DNA from: Caenorhabditis remanei
Lineage: Eukaryota > Nematoda > Chromadorea > Rhabditida > Rhabditidae
Assembly (NCBI RefSeq): GCF_010183535.1
Contig: NC_071333.1
Span: forward strand, 12,088,587-12,152,586
Reading direction: 5' to 3'
Length of the DNA stretch: 64,000 nt
Under the pieces are notes generated by a model. It was not told the DNA's origin. It saw only the letters and a list, made by a program, of their open reading frames with translations, and ran no database searches. Positions 45,655-57,100 of this stretch are shown in pieces. The position numbers were made by a program, and so were the translations under genes. Numbering within the stretch: the first letter of the stretch is position 1; the number at the start of each line of letters is the position of its first letter.

Positions 45655-46714
45655 AGAGGCACTTTCTCTACTGCTCAAGAAGATGAAAAAGAAGAAGAAG
45701 CATTTTCTCAAATTGCCGTCTGTTTGCTCTACTTATTAGATCTCTTCCGTCACCCAATTATTATGATTTGAAACGGGTAACTCAATTGTCTTCTCAAACT
45801 TGTATTTTCATCACTCAACGAAATATTGCAATAAATGAACGATTTCACTTACTGTTTTTGAAGCGAAAATTGCATCGAGGCATTTTTCAAAAGGGATATA
45901 GATGGAGTTGAATAGAATAGAGATTTCTGTGTTCCAAAATAGCATACAACTAATATTGGACACACAAAATAATTCCAGAAATTTTCATAGTAAAAAATGT
46001 AACGACTCGTACAGCACATGTATTTCTATATTGCCTGATATTAGTTTTCCGACAGCACATTAATCAAAAAAGTAGCACGACCACTTGGTTGCAATTACAA
46101 ATTACTCTACTAGCACTCGACAAACAGCATCTAATCATTGTCAGGTCTAAACAGACATCTACTCTGAAGAAGTTCTCGAAAGTAATGTTTAACAAGTTTC
46201 GATGGCCGCTGCATTGAGTTTGAACTGAAAGTAAACACTTCTCTCCTTCCCTTTTTTCCGAGCGATTCCATTTTTTCTTTGAGTTGATAAGAACAAAGTA
46301 CTATCTTGCTTGATACACGCCAGGTTTTTCTCCTCTCAATCAATTCTCCGCGTCATTTGCTCTCGACCTTGGCAAACCTTCAACACATAAAAACCACTGC
46401 GTCTCTTCTCTCTCGTTCACTCATACGTTCTCATCTCGTCGTCCCACGATGAGATCTCAATTGTGTGACCCCTAACAATAAAATGACCCCAATGCGCACA
46501 ATTATCCGCGCGGAGACCATAGCTCGTTGCCCTCTCACACAATGTCTGCACAGATGTCCTAACGACACTCCGAAATTACGCTGTGCGCATTGTTTACCGT
46601 AAATCTACACTGAATTAATAGTGCCTTATTAACCTTGCTAATAAATGCTGTGACTCATTATTTTTTCCTTAATTCTTTCCGTTTTTCTGTAGATAAATTT
46701 TTTTCGGCTGGTCG
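45655..46714. other. Intergenic region upstream of the UVRAG-like gene
   Basis: Left: hst-6 3' UTR. Right: probable promoter of the UVRAG-like/vps-41 pair. It holds a perfect 11-bp inverted repeat, CAATGCGCACA at 46490-46500 and TGTGCGCATTG at 46582-46592, in a locally GC-richer patch. No gene seen. Confidence 0.45.
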
Positions 46715-49700
46715 ATGACCACAAAAAACAACACAGATGAAGTGGTTGTTGAAAATGCCACGTTTGACAGGTAATCATCTTTGCTTGCGGTAATTTATGA
46801 ATAAAGCTACCGATTTCCAGACTTCGACGAGTCATTAAAGAAGTAGAAGACAAAAAAACCAACTTGAAGACATTGCGAGAAACAATCGATGATGAGGACG
46901 GTCTGGTTGTTCGATACCAGATGGCACAAGACTTGGTTTGTGAACCCTGCAATAATAGCATATTACAAAATATTAATATTGTAGGAGATAAAAATAGAGG
47001 AGAAAGAGGTCGCGATCCGGAAGTACAAAACTAAAATAGAAATGGTTCAGAAATTGATATTGGCTAAAAGAAGAATAATGTACGAAGTGCAAGACAAACT
47101 GGACAAAAAGGTATAGACGTTTCCAATAGGCAAATTAATTGAGACCATCATTTTCAGGAACAAGATAAGCAAAAACTTGTAGAGAAAACAGAAGGATATG
47201 CTGCCACAGCTGGTAAAAACGTGTTTGCAAAAGAAAAGAATGTGTAAGGGCTCGGGATTTGAAAATTGTTTGTTACCAAGAGATTTTTTCCAGAAAAATA
47301 ACTGGGGTAATGAATCGTCTTGTGGCCTATCGGAAGACGTACCTGCTACAAGAAGTCATGGAAATTTTCAAAATTAATGTGAGTTTCTATGAATGAACAT
47401 TTTTGGGTAAACACCCGTTACCTAGACAGAAGACACCTGATTTTGACAAAAATTGGTATTTCTTTTACAGATTGACGGTGGTCCAGCGGCGATGCAACGA
47501 AATCGTCCACCGAGTGATTGTCGGTGTGTGCTAGTAGACACTATTCGTGGATTACACCTGCCCCACGTCGCCTCGATTCAGCGTGAGCTCCAATATCCGT
47601 TTCCCCAGGCACTCACTCACAAGATAACTTTTTCAGTCTCCCCACACAATGAAAGAGAAACAACGGCAGCAATTGGACTGCTCATCCAATTCATCAGCAT
47701 CATCAGCCGAGTTCTTGGATACTCGTTGCGTTATCCAGTCGTACCATACGCGTCGTTTTCACGAGTTTACTGCCCGGTTGAGGATAAATGGTGGGTTCAA
47801 GTATTCAAATTACAAAAAAAAAGTACGAATTTGAAAAGCGGATGAGAGAAAAATGTGGAGGACGGCATTTAGAACGACATTTTAGTCAATCCGGAAATTG
47901 GTTCTCTTGTTTCGTCGCTCGTTTGACAAACTCACAAAACTACAATTCTTTAATTCCAACTAAATGTCACTGAAGAGTCAATGAGAAACAATTTGTGACG
48001 GGTGGTTGTAAAGTTCTCTTGACACTTTCTGATAACCTACGCAAGCCACTGCAAATGCACCGTTCCGCTAAGGAATACGAAAGGAAACTCTTAAATGCAA
48101 ACATATGTGAGGGCAGTGGGCCAAAATTTGGGGGCACCTACGAAATGTCATAGATTTCCAAAAAATGAAAGACCAACGACCGCCTTTAAATAAAGCTCCG
48201 TTCAAACGAGTAGCTGTAACTTTCGTATCTATTTTTTGTAATATCACCGTCCATAGGCTTCACCTATAGATGATTCATTGCGTGCACTCCCTACGAGAAC
48301 TTGGTGCTCTTCTTCTCTCAAAGCTTACACATTTCTCACGGTTCTCAAAAAAGGATTACAACTTTCCGCAGCCTTGAGAAGCGAGCAGCACAGCATAAAT
48401 TCTTGTCGCCCATCATGTACATCACACGCGAGTAGAAAAGAAGGGGACCGTCGATTTTCGAATATAATAGTGCATACAACTTTGGCGCGCGAAATGAAGA
48501 ACGAGAGTGTGTTGAGAGAGAGGGACGCGCGATTCGAACATGTATCTATGAGCCGAATGGAAGGTGAGATGAGAGAGTTTCTTATTCAAAAAGAAACATA
48601 AATGAAGGCTACTACCCTCTGCAAACAAATGCGAACGGAGGGAATTTTAGGCCCAAAAGTATGAGGATATACGACGAATATGGCGTGGGAGGGCGCAGAG
48701 AAGGTGAGGGCTAAGCGCCAGGAGAGGGAGATAGAGCGCAGGTGCACTCTAGTGATAGGTGATTGGTGGGAGAGAAAGATGGAAAAAGAGCGTGCTCGTT
48801 TTGCACGAAGAACCTTGTAGGTAGGTGGCGAGGAATACACTTTTGGCGAACTAAGTAAATAGAGTTTTTGTGGCAACATTTGACTGAATATCGTGAAACA
48901 CACTTTTTCCTCTTGAGTTTATCGTGAGTGTCATTTTTGTGGCGAAACATGTTTATCGTAAATAATGCACAATATGTTTCTCTTCTAGAATTTCATTGTC
49001 AACAAAAAAAATGGATTTCCAGATTATTCGGAATATATATGCTCTTTGATTCGTATTGGAGAATAACTAGTATACCAGTTGAGCTAAGAGTTCAGCTATG
49101 AGCTATGAAATGATTCTGAAATTGGGTTCTGACGCTTTATATATTGAGAATGGCAAAAAGCATGTGATAGCCTTTATCCCACTTTTTGGAGTAAACATGA
49201 TCTTTCAAACAGATTTTCATTCCCTATGGATTTCGGCTTACTGCTAATCAACGGTGTCTCAGCAATTTGTCTACTCAACTGATAGAAATTCGAAAATATA
49301 AATGTCTGAACAAAACTTTCATGTCTCATGTTAGACTTCACTGGGTATGACTTAAACGTTCAAAAGCTTATCCCCTTTTAAACTAACCAGTTTTTTTAGG
49401 GCAATCCTGTCAGGATGGAAGAAGAGATCGGAACGAGAGAGATTCTTCGAAGGACTCAATTGGATTGGAAAGAATATTGCTCAGCTCCGATCCGACTGCG
49501 GCATTCCAACTCCAGTTGCAGATAAGACACTCTCAGTATTAGCCGATTGGATTCGTTCGGTGACTGAAGGGTGAGGAAGGGGAAGAAGAATGAAGAAAGT
49601 GAAAATGTTTCGACCGGCAGCCCCCGGAAAGGAAAACCCCATTACAAAACACTAAAATTATATATGCAAAAATTCACTGAATCACCGTTTTCTTTCAGAA

Positions 49701-49810
49701 AATACGTGAGCATCTACGAACGACCGATCAATAACTCGAGCAACCCGTCCAGCCTACTCATCAATTTTGAACCAGTGCTTGATGGCTTACTCCGGAATTC
49801 AAGTCGATAA
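46715..49810 (+). CDS. UVRAG-like autophagy / endosome maturation protein
   Basis: Exons 46715-46770, 46821-46935, 46985-47110, 47158-47243, 47294-47378, 47471-47582, 47637-47790, 49400-49570 and 49699-49810 give 338 residues. Residues 15-130 are a strongly charged coiled coil, the part by which UVRAG and Atg14 bind Beclin 1. The rest matches the UVRAG/Atg14 core: TGVMNRLVAYRKTYLLQEV, then ETTAAIGLLIQFISII and SLRYPVVPYAS, and near the end NWIGKNIAQLRSDCGI. There is no C2 domain in front of the coiled coil, so it is shorter than vertebrate UVRAG (about 700 residues). Role by family: part of the class III PI3-kinase complex acting in endosome and autophagosome maturation. One intron is 1.6 kb and shows no gene. 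vps-41 follows 225 bp downstream on the same strand. Confidence 0.85.
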
Positions 49811-50035
49811 TTCATTAATTATACTGCCGTCGCCCGTACTCTCACTTAATATTATTCGTGTCAATTTATATTTCTAAGTCGGTTTTTTTGGTGTCAAGTG
49901 CTTTTTATTGAAATTTATTCTGGTGTATTTGTTCAATTTTTGTTTTGTTCGGAAACTCTGGTGTTCAGCCTGTCTTCACTATCTTATTCATTTTTCTCAG
50001 ATTTAAAGGGAATATTTTATTATGTTTTAAGTTCA
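49811..50035 (+). promoter_or_regulatory. Short intercistronic region, likely operon junction
   Basis: Lies between the UVRAG-like stop and the vps-41 ATG. It has T-rich tracts and a strong acceptor, TTTTTCTCAG, ending at 50000, suited to trans-splicing of the downstream mRNA. The distance from the upstream stop to that acceptor is about 190 bp, within the range seen in Caenorhabditis operons. I see no AATAAA here; a variant signal would have to serve. Confidence 0.5.
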
Positions 50036-53000
50036 ATGGAAGAAGCTAATGATCGCAAGATCGAACCCGACAATGGACACGTGAATAATGACGGTAATGA
50101 GTTCTACAGTGCAGTTTTTGATGATTCGAATCAAGAAGACATCTCATTTAATTTTGACGAGGATGAAGAGGTACTGAATACTACTCATAAGACTTCCATA
50201 AAAAAATTTTACAGCCTCCACTAGAGCCTCGATTCAAATACGAACGATTAGAAGGAGAGCACACTCTTCCGTTCTTGAAAACTGCCACTTTCACTTCAAT
50301 CGATATACATGACAAATTCATTGCGATTGGAACTGCAAGCGGACTCATTTATATTCTTGATCATCATGGATACGGCAACTTCGACAGTGTTCCACCTCTC
50401 AGACCACACAGATGCGCAGTTTCAAGAGTGAAATTTGACGAAACGGGATCGTACGTCTTGAGTTGTGCCAATGATTCGAAACTGGTTGTCTCGGGAGTCG
50501 GAAATGATAAATTGTGTTGTGTAAGTCAGAAAATATGGTGATCGTAATTTTCAACTTGTAATTACAGACAGTGAACATTACAGTAATGCCGAAATCCATC
50601 GCTTTCTCCCCAGACTTCATTAGACAACAGTCCGGTCATTGTTTCATAATGGGAGAACGGAATTTGGTTTTATACGAGAAAACGTTTTTCCAGTACAAGG
50701 CTAACGTAAGTTTTCAAAGTTTTTCTTTCTAATTGAGCTTTACTTTTAATTTTAGAACTTGTATTCCGGCTCGGAAAGAGATGGATTCATACATTGCTGC
50801 TCCTGGAACGATAATTTCATCGCGTTCACAAATGACACTGGCACGAGGGTTTACGAGAGGTGAGACTTCAAAATTCCACGTCTCAGTCTTCTGTACTGCA
50901 CATTTTCAGAGGTCCAGAAAGAATTGTCACTAGTGTACAACCATCTCACGACGTGGATCGTGTTCGCTCATCTCGTTCCCCTCCAAAACATTTGTGGATG
51001 CCAGAAAACAATTTGGTAATTGGTTGGGCAGATACAGTAACCATTCTTAAAATCCGTGACGACGGTGGAGTACGAAAAGGAGAAGTTCATCACATTTTCC
51101 ACGTTTCCATGTTCATTTGTGGAATCTCTTACATTCCTGAAAACGGAATTGAGAATGTTGAACTATTCCTTGTGGGATTACAGCTTGAAGGAGAGGATTT
51201 TGATGATTGTGCGGTGAGTAATTGTGGTTATTCTTTTCTTAAATGATAATATTTTCAGTCTGTCATTTCTACAGTAACCACTTTGACAGCAATGGAAAGC
51301 ACCGCTTGCACTACTGTCTTGAAGACATCTGTGATTCGTCCCCTTGGATTGAAAGACTTCGAGTTGCAGTCAGAAGATGTCATTGAGAGGTGAAAACCAC
51401 CTTTTTGTTTCAATTTTTATAAATTTCATTGTTTACAGTATCCGCCTCTCTTCGCACACTCTACCATATATGATTCATGGACTTGGAATTCCCTACCTTG
51501 CCACATACTTCATATTGACTACGAAGCAAATCATCATAGCCGTTCCATACGGCCCGGAAGACGGAATTCGGTGGAGACTACAATACAAACTGTACGATGA
51601 GGCATTTGAAATGGCAAAGCATCATGTTAGTAATCGTATTGTTTTCTGATGACTGTACATTAGTCATGAACAACAGAATATGAATAATTTATAATATTTT
51701 CAGGCCGATCTTCTCGCTAAAACTGATTTGAGTCAGAAGAACGTAGGGAGAAAAATTATAGAAGGGTATTTGAGCAACAAGCAAGCAAGAGTCGCAGCTT
51801 CGTACCTACCACATATCTGCGGAGATTGCAAAGAAGAATGGGAATGGGCAGTAGGACAGTTCCATGACGCTAAAATGTCGACACTCCTGGCGGACGTATG
51901 TTTTTGCAGAAACGTTGACGATGTAATCACATATTTCAGGTTCTCCCTGATAGCTCACCAACGCTAAACTCGGAGAGTTACGAGACGGTTCTTATTGCCT
52001 GCCTCTTCAATAACCCAAAACAATTCCGGAAGCTTGTGCAAACTTGGAGTCCAGATTTGTACAAGACCAGTTTGATAATTGATAAGACTCAGTGGCGTAT
52101 CCAACAAATCAGTAGATCAGGAGAATCCGGTGATGTCGACGAAGTGGAGAAGATTTTGATGGACACATTGGCACATTTGTACTTGTACGAGAGAAAGTAC
52201 GAGAATGCATTGAAGATTTTGATGTCTTGTCAAGACTTTCAAATATTTAATGTCATTGACAAACACCAACTCTTTGACCTTGTCAAGGATCAAATCACGG
52301 AACTAATGAACATCAACTCGGAGCGGGCGCTTCGCCTTCTTCTGGATAATGCAGACTCCGTGGAACCAGCGTTTGTGATGGAAAAAATTGGCCGGCAACC
52401 CAAATTGCAACTGGCTTACCTCACAAAACTAATGAGTAGGAACGAGGGAACAGAGTTTGCAGACAAAGCTGTTCAGTTGTATGCGGATCATGATAAGAAG
52501 AAATTGTTGCCGTTTTTGAGAAAAAACGCCAATTATAATGTGAACAAGGCTAGAAGATTGTGCTCGGATAGAGGATTTGTTGAAGAGGTAATTTTGTTGT
52601 TGAAAAATTGTGATTAAGAAAAAAAAACGTTATTCAGACAATCTACCTACTTGCCAAGAGTGGAAACCATTTTGATGCAGTCAAAATGATGGTCCGAGAA
52701 TACAAAAACATCGAGAAAGTCATTGCTTACTGCAAAGGTAAAAATCAAAAAACACAACGATGAAACTCAAGCTATGTGGAAAATTTGCAGATCAAAACGA
52801 CCCTGACTTGTGGGTTCATCTTCTTGGTGTGGTTGCAGAGTTCCCTGCTCACTTCTCACAATTGATCATCGAAGCGTCCAATTGTCTCGATCCACTTCTG
52901 ATTATGGATAAACTTCCAGATGACGCCGACATTCCAAACTTGAGTGAAGCGTTGGAAAAACTCTTGATGGATTATACTAACCACGCGGATCTTCAAAAAT

Positions 53001-53383
53001 GTTAGTTAGAAAACTTATTTTTGACCTTTCATCATATCAAAATGTTTAGGTTGCTACGAGTCAACGTTGAATGATCTGAGTGTTCTCACACAAAATCTTC
53101 TGCAAGCTTCCGATGAATCAGTCCCTGTCACCCTGATGACTAGATGTTCCCTTTGCTCACAAATAATCATGGCTTCCAACCAAGAACTCGGTAGAAAGCT
53201 CACCGATATCAAAGTGTTCAAATGTGGTCATGTGTTCCATTTGGCGTGTTCCACTTCAGAGGTAGTTCTTTCAATTCAAATTATCATTAATATATGTTCT
53301 CATCACAGATCGATCGTCGTCACTCAATCGAAGACGGCATTTGCATCTCTTGCTCCGACAACTCAGATTCTGTCAACGTGTAA
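50036..53383 (+). CDS. vps-41: VPS41, HOPS tethering complex subunit
   Basis: Thirteen exons (50036-50170, 50215-50520, 50568-50705, 50756-50859, 50910-51213, 51259-51389, 51439-51625, 51704-51895, 51940-52587, 52638-52737, 52791-53000, 53050-53261, 53309-53383) give 913 residues, the expected size. After an acidic leader comes a WD40-like propeller (IGTASGLIYILDHHGYGN, later NLVIGWADTVTILKI), then a long helical clathrin-heavy-chain-repeat region (ERKYENALKILMSCQDF; ADHDKKKLLPFLRKN) and a C-terminal RING-H2-type zinc finger (CSLC...CGHVFHLAC...CISC, about 845-905). VPS41 is part of HOPS, which tethers late endosomes and lysosomes before fusion. The protein is complete and no key residue appears lost. 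It is probably expressed with the UVRAG-like gene upstream. Confidence 0.95.
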
Positions 53384-54138
53384 TTTAAAAATGTACAGTA
53401 AACCCGCTACAAAACGTTTTCAACAGTTCATTTCATTACGGATATTAACTTTTCTTTCTGTGATAGATTATTTTGAATTCTAGTGATTGTATTCATATAT
53501 ATAAAGTAAATTGTGCGCCACAATAATGTTTTAGACATTTATTTTGAAAATGTTGTAGGCTATGCTCTTATATATTTCATAAACATTCAACGATGGTTCT
53601 GGTATTACAGTAATGAGTCGATGGAGACATAGTTTTATTGAAACCTTCGACGCCAATCGAATTTAAAAAATAATTATCGCTTGTGAAAGAGTAATACGAA
53701 TCAACCGCATCTTCATTTGCCAAGAAGAAAAAAAGCATAAAATTTGCATCATTCAATCATACACAGTTTTTACATTCTGTTCATACATTCACATCTTTCC
53801 TAGCCCTTTGATGCTTCAAAAATAAATTGGCCGAGACAAATAACGAGGGATTGGAAGTGGAAATTCCCTTTTAAAAAGATAGGTGTAGTTAAATTAAAGA
53901 AAATAGAATTATGAGAGGAGAGCATCAAAAGTGCAATTTGTTGGAATTCCGAAAAAGTTTGGAAAGTTGTGACAGGAAGGAGAAGAGAGAAAGGATAAAT
54001 AGTACAATGAATGACAAGAAAAGAAAATACAAAAAAATGGGAAAATGACGAGATTTCACTTTGAAATGGCAACTCAATTATGTTTAAAGCTCCGTGAATG
54101 TTGACTGGTGAATCTTGACAAAGTGATATATTGAGATG
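53384..54138. other. Convergent 3' region between vps-41 and ags-3
   Basis: About 750 bp that must hold both 3' UTRs. No coding frame, RNA gene or repeat could be supported. Confidence 0.45.
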
Positions 54139-57100
54139 TTAGTTCTTAGTAGTTGGGATATTTGGGAGATGTGCTCTCTGGTCCTCTAGACGACCGGCTT
54201 GCATACGCATGACAATGGCAGTCACGTCTTCCTCTTTCTTTTTATCGAGTTCTGAAAATAAATATGAATTGGTAAAATAAATGTCTTGAAAGTTCTCAAT
54301 CTCTTACCTTCCTGCCCTTCTGGCTTGATTGGTGGTAGCTCACTACGCTGCTCGTCAAGTCGTTGGCTCTGAACACGCATGAGCCACTCAACCAAATGGT
54401 CGTCTAGCTCCTCGTTTCCGGGATCACTGAAAAGAAATGCGTTGGTGACGGAATCGTTTCGAAGTAAAAGCAAAGACGCTTACGTGTTGAGACGGCGAAG
54501 AATAATTTGGCCGTTTGGATTGAGTCCTGGCAGGAATGGAGCCCTTTGGTCGTCCATTCTACGTTCTTGAGCGTTCAGAATCAGATCAATCAGAACTTCC
54601 GAACCATCTGAAAAAAAGAAACGTTGAATTTGAGATAAAGTGAAGAAATGACTTAGAAATCTAATGTAAGTGAGAAAAAAACGACACTTTTAAGAGCAGA
54701 GACTATGAAGTTTATCATGATGGCTCTTCTCCAACGCAGTGCCGCAGGCTATTTTCTTGCATCAAATTGCTATTGACTTTGAAACACTTTTTGTTCTCGC
54801 CCAGCTTCTAAACCTTTCTACTTCTGAATTTCACTCACACGAAAAAATGTGCCACTCGCAATTCGGAGCAAAGAAGAGAATAGAAATAAAAGAAAGAGGT
54901 TCGGTCGGGAATTCCTCAGACCGACCTCTCAAACACTTTTTTTAATCATCCTAGTGTTTTTTCATGCGAGAAAAAATGAAATAAGTGTGCCTCGCTTCTC
55001 TCCGATTATTTTGACTTCTGTGACATGACTAAAGTACAAAAGAATAAAATACTTTGGTCACAAGACAATTGGAAAGAAATCGTAGTTGTACTAGTACTAA
55101 GGACTAGTACAACTGGCAACTAGTCTAGTCTTGTGGAGATCTCGATACTCCTACACTAATCTGACGTGAATGGATCTTTTGAAAATTGGAAAAGTCACCA
55201 TGACGACAATTAAAGATATATTTTCTTTTCGAAAATCCATGAAAAGAAGGAGATTGTTGTCCACAAGTCGTTGACGAGACTAGTCACGGACAACAACTTG
55301 CATGAGGGACGGGATTCTAGAATTGCTAATGTGTCCAGCATTCCCCTTTCTTTCTAGCTTTATCAACAAAGATGTTTTTGTCGGTTACCATCATTTGGTT
55401 CAGAATTATCAATAGTTGGAATAGCAGAGGCCGAGGAATTCATCATGAAGTTTTTGAGAGGATGTGAATAGGATGTGAAGAAAAAGAAAGAAAAAAGAAA
55501 AGCAAAAAAGTCAATTTGTAAGATCTCATGAATATTCAGCATCCTATGTCACTGAAACTATTCCGTTAATTCGATTCACAAGTGAACACATACTAATTAT
55601 CACGTTCTCATTCCTAGTTCGAAGACCACTTACCAGTTGAAGAGTTGTCCGGTTCTGTGTCGGTTTGTCGAACTCTGAAGTCAATGTTTGTGTTGAGAAC
55701 GGAAGCATCTACACGTTGGTCGTTCATTCTTTTTGATTGCAGCTTTGCAAGCATATCAAAGAACTCCTCCTTCTCGTAGCGATCCTCTGCAAGAGGATCC
55801 TCGGGTGTCTGAAAATAGATAAATGAATGAGGGGATTGACTGCTTGCAACATATGTTTCTTTTTTGTTACAATCAAAAACAGGAAGAGGAACTCATGGAA
55901 TCAAAAAAATCTGGTAGAAGAGACTCTACTTATTCAAAAACACCTAATCGGAAACTCGATTCTGTGTCTGTCACCAAACTTACGTTCACTGGTCTGTCGT
56001 TAATATTTCTCTTCTGGAAGTAGGTGAGACGAATCTCACGATGCTCAATGTCAGCTGGAGCTGGGTCGGCTGACTGGTCGATTATGAGCTGAAAATGTGT
56101 TCGATGCTGAAGTGGGATGGGAGAACGGGCGGAGCTATTTTATTCTGATTCATTTTGGCAGGTATCCGAGTTGTTTACATGTGTGATTTCTTCTAAATTT
56201 CTGACTAAATTTCAATTTGAAATACAAATTGTTCTGACATTTCATACAAAATATTCACATTCAGTTCTGAAAATATTGAGTACAACCCGAAGCGTTTTTA
56301 AGAAAGTCACGAGAAATTCCAGGGTGATTTAATACAAATACTCACTTCAATATCGTCTATCAGCACGTCTTCCTGTCCGGCCTCCAGAATTTCGTTGAGC
56401 AAGTTATCAATGTCAGTGATGGCACTCGTGTCGTTAACCTTCAATGAAAAAGCACGTTTTTTTGTGAATCTGCCATTAATTTGATTCTGATGTGATCCCT
56501 CGACTTTATTTCTCAACCCGCACTCACTCGAAGAGAAAATGATTCAAGACTTAATAAAATAAAACGAAAACTAATTAGAAAACGATTAAGTTTTACAATC
56601 TCATTGAAGACTTTTTTTTCCACTTTGTCTCAAGGTTTTACTCAGAAGACAAGTCAGCAGGAGAACTGAGAATTAACAAGGAAATAGGTTTCCCTTTTTC
56701 TTTTTTTCGCACTTCTCCTTGTAGGTTGAATTTTTAAACTCCTACAGAGTTCTTTAGTCAAACTGAACTCGCTTGGGAAGACAACTCTCTTTTTATGAAA
56801 TGGACAAGTCGACGTGACTATTCGGGGGAAAAAAGAGATGGGTTGCAAAAAAAGAAGAACAGAGATAAACGTTTGCATGAGTTCGAAAGAAGTTGTCTCC
56901 TGTCGCGAGTTCTTCTCTCACACAGTTTGAAGTGCTTTTTGAAGGAAAACAAAGTGGAGAAAACAACACGGGACACCGTGAGAACATTTGACACTTTTAC
57001 AATAAGAGATAAATTGAGAGTTGGTGATATACCTGAAGAGAGCTCCTCTTAGCAAGGACCAAGAAATAAAGTGCTTTGCGTCGTTCACAAAGATTGTTGA

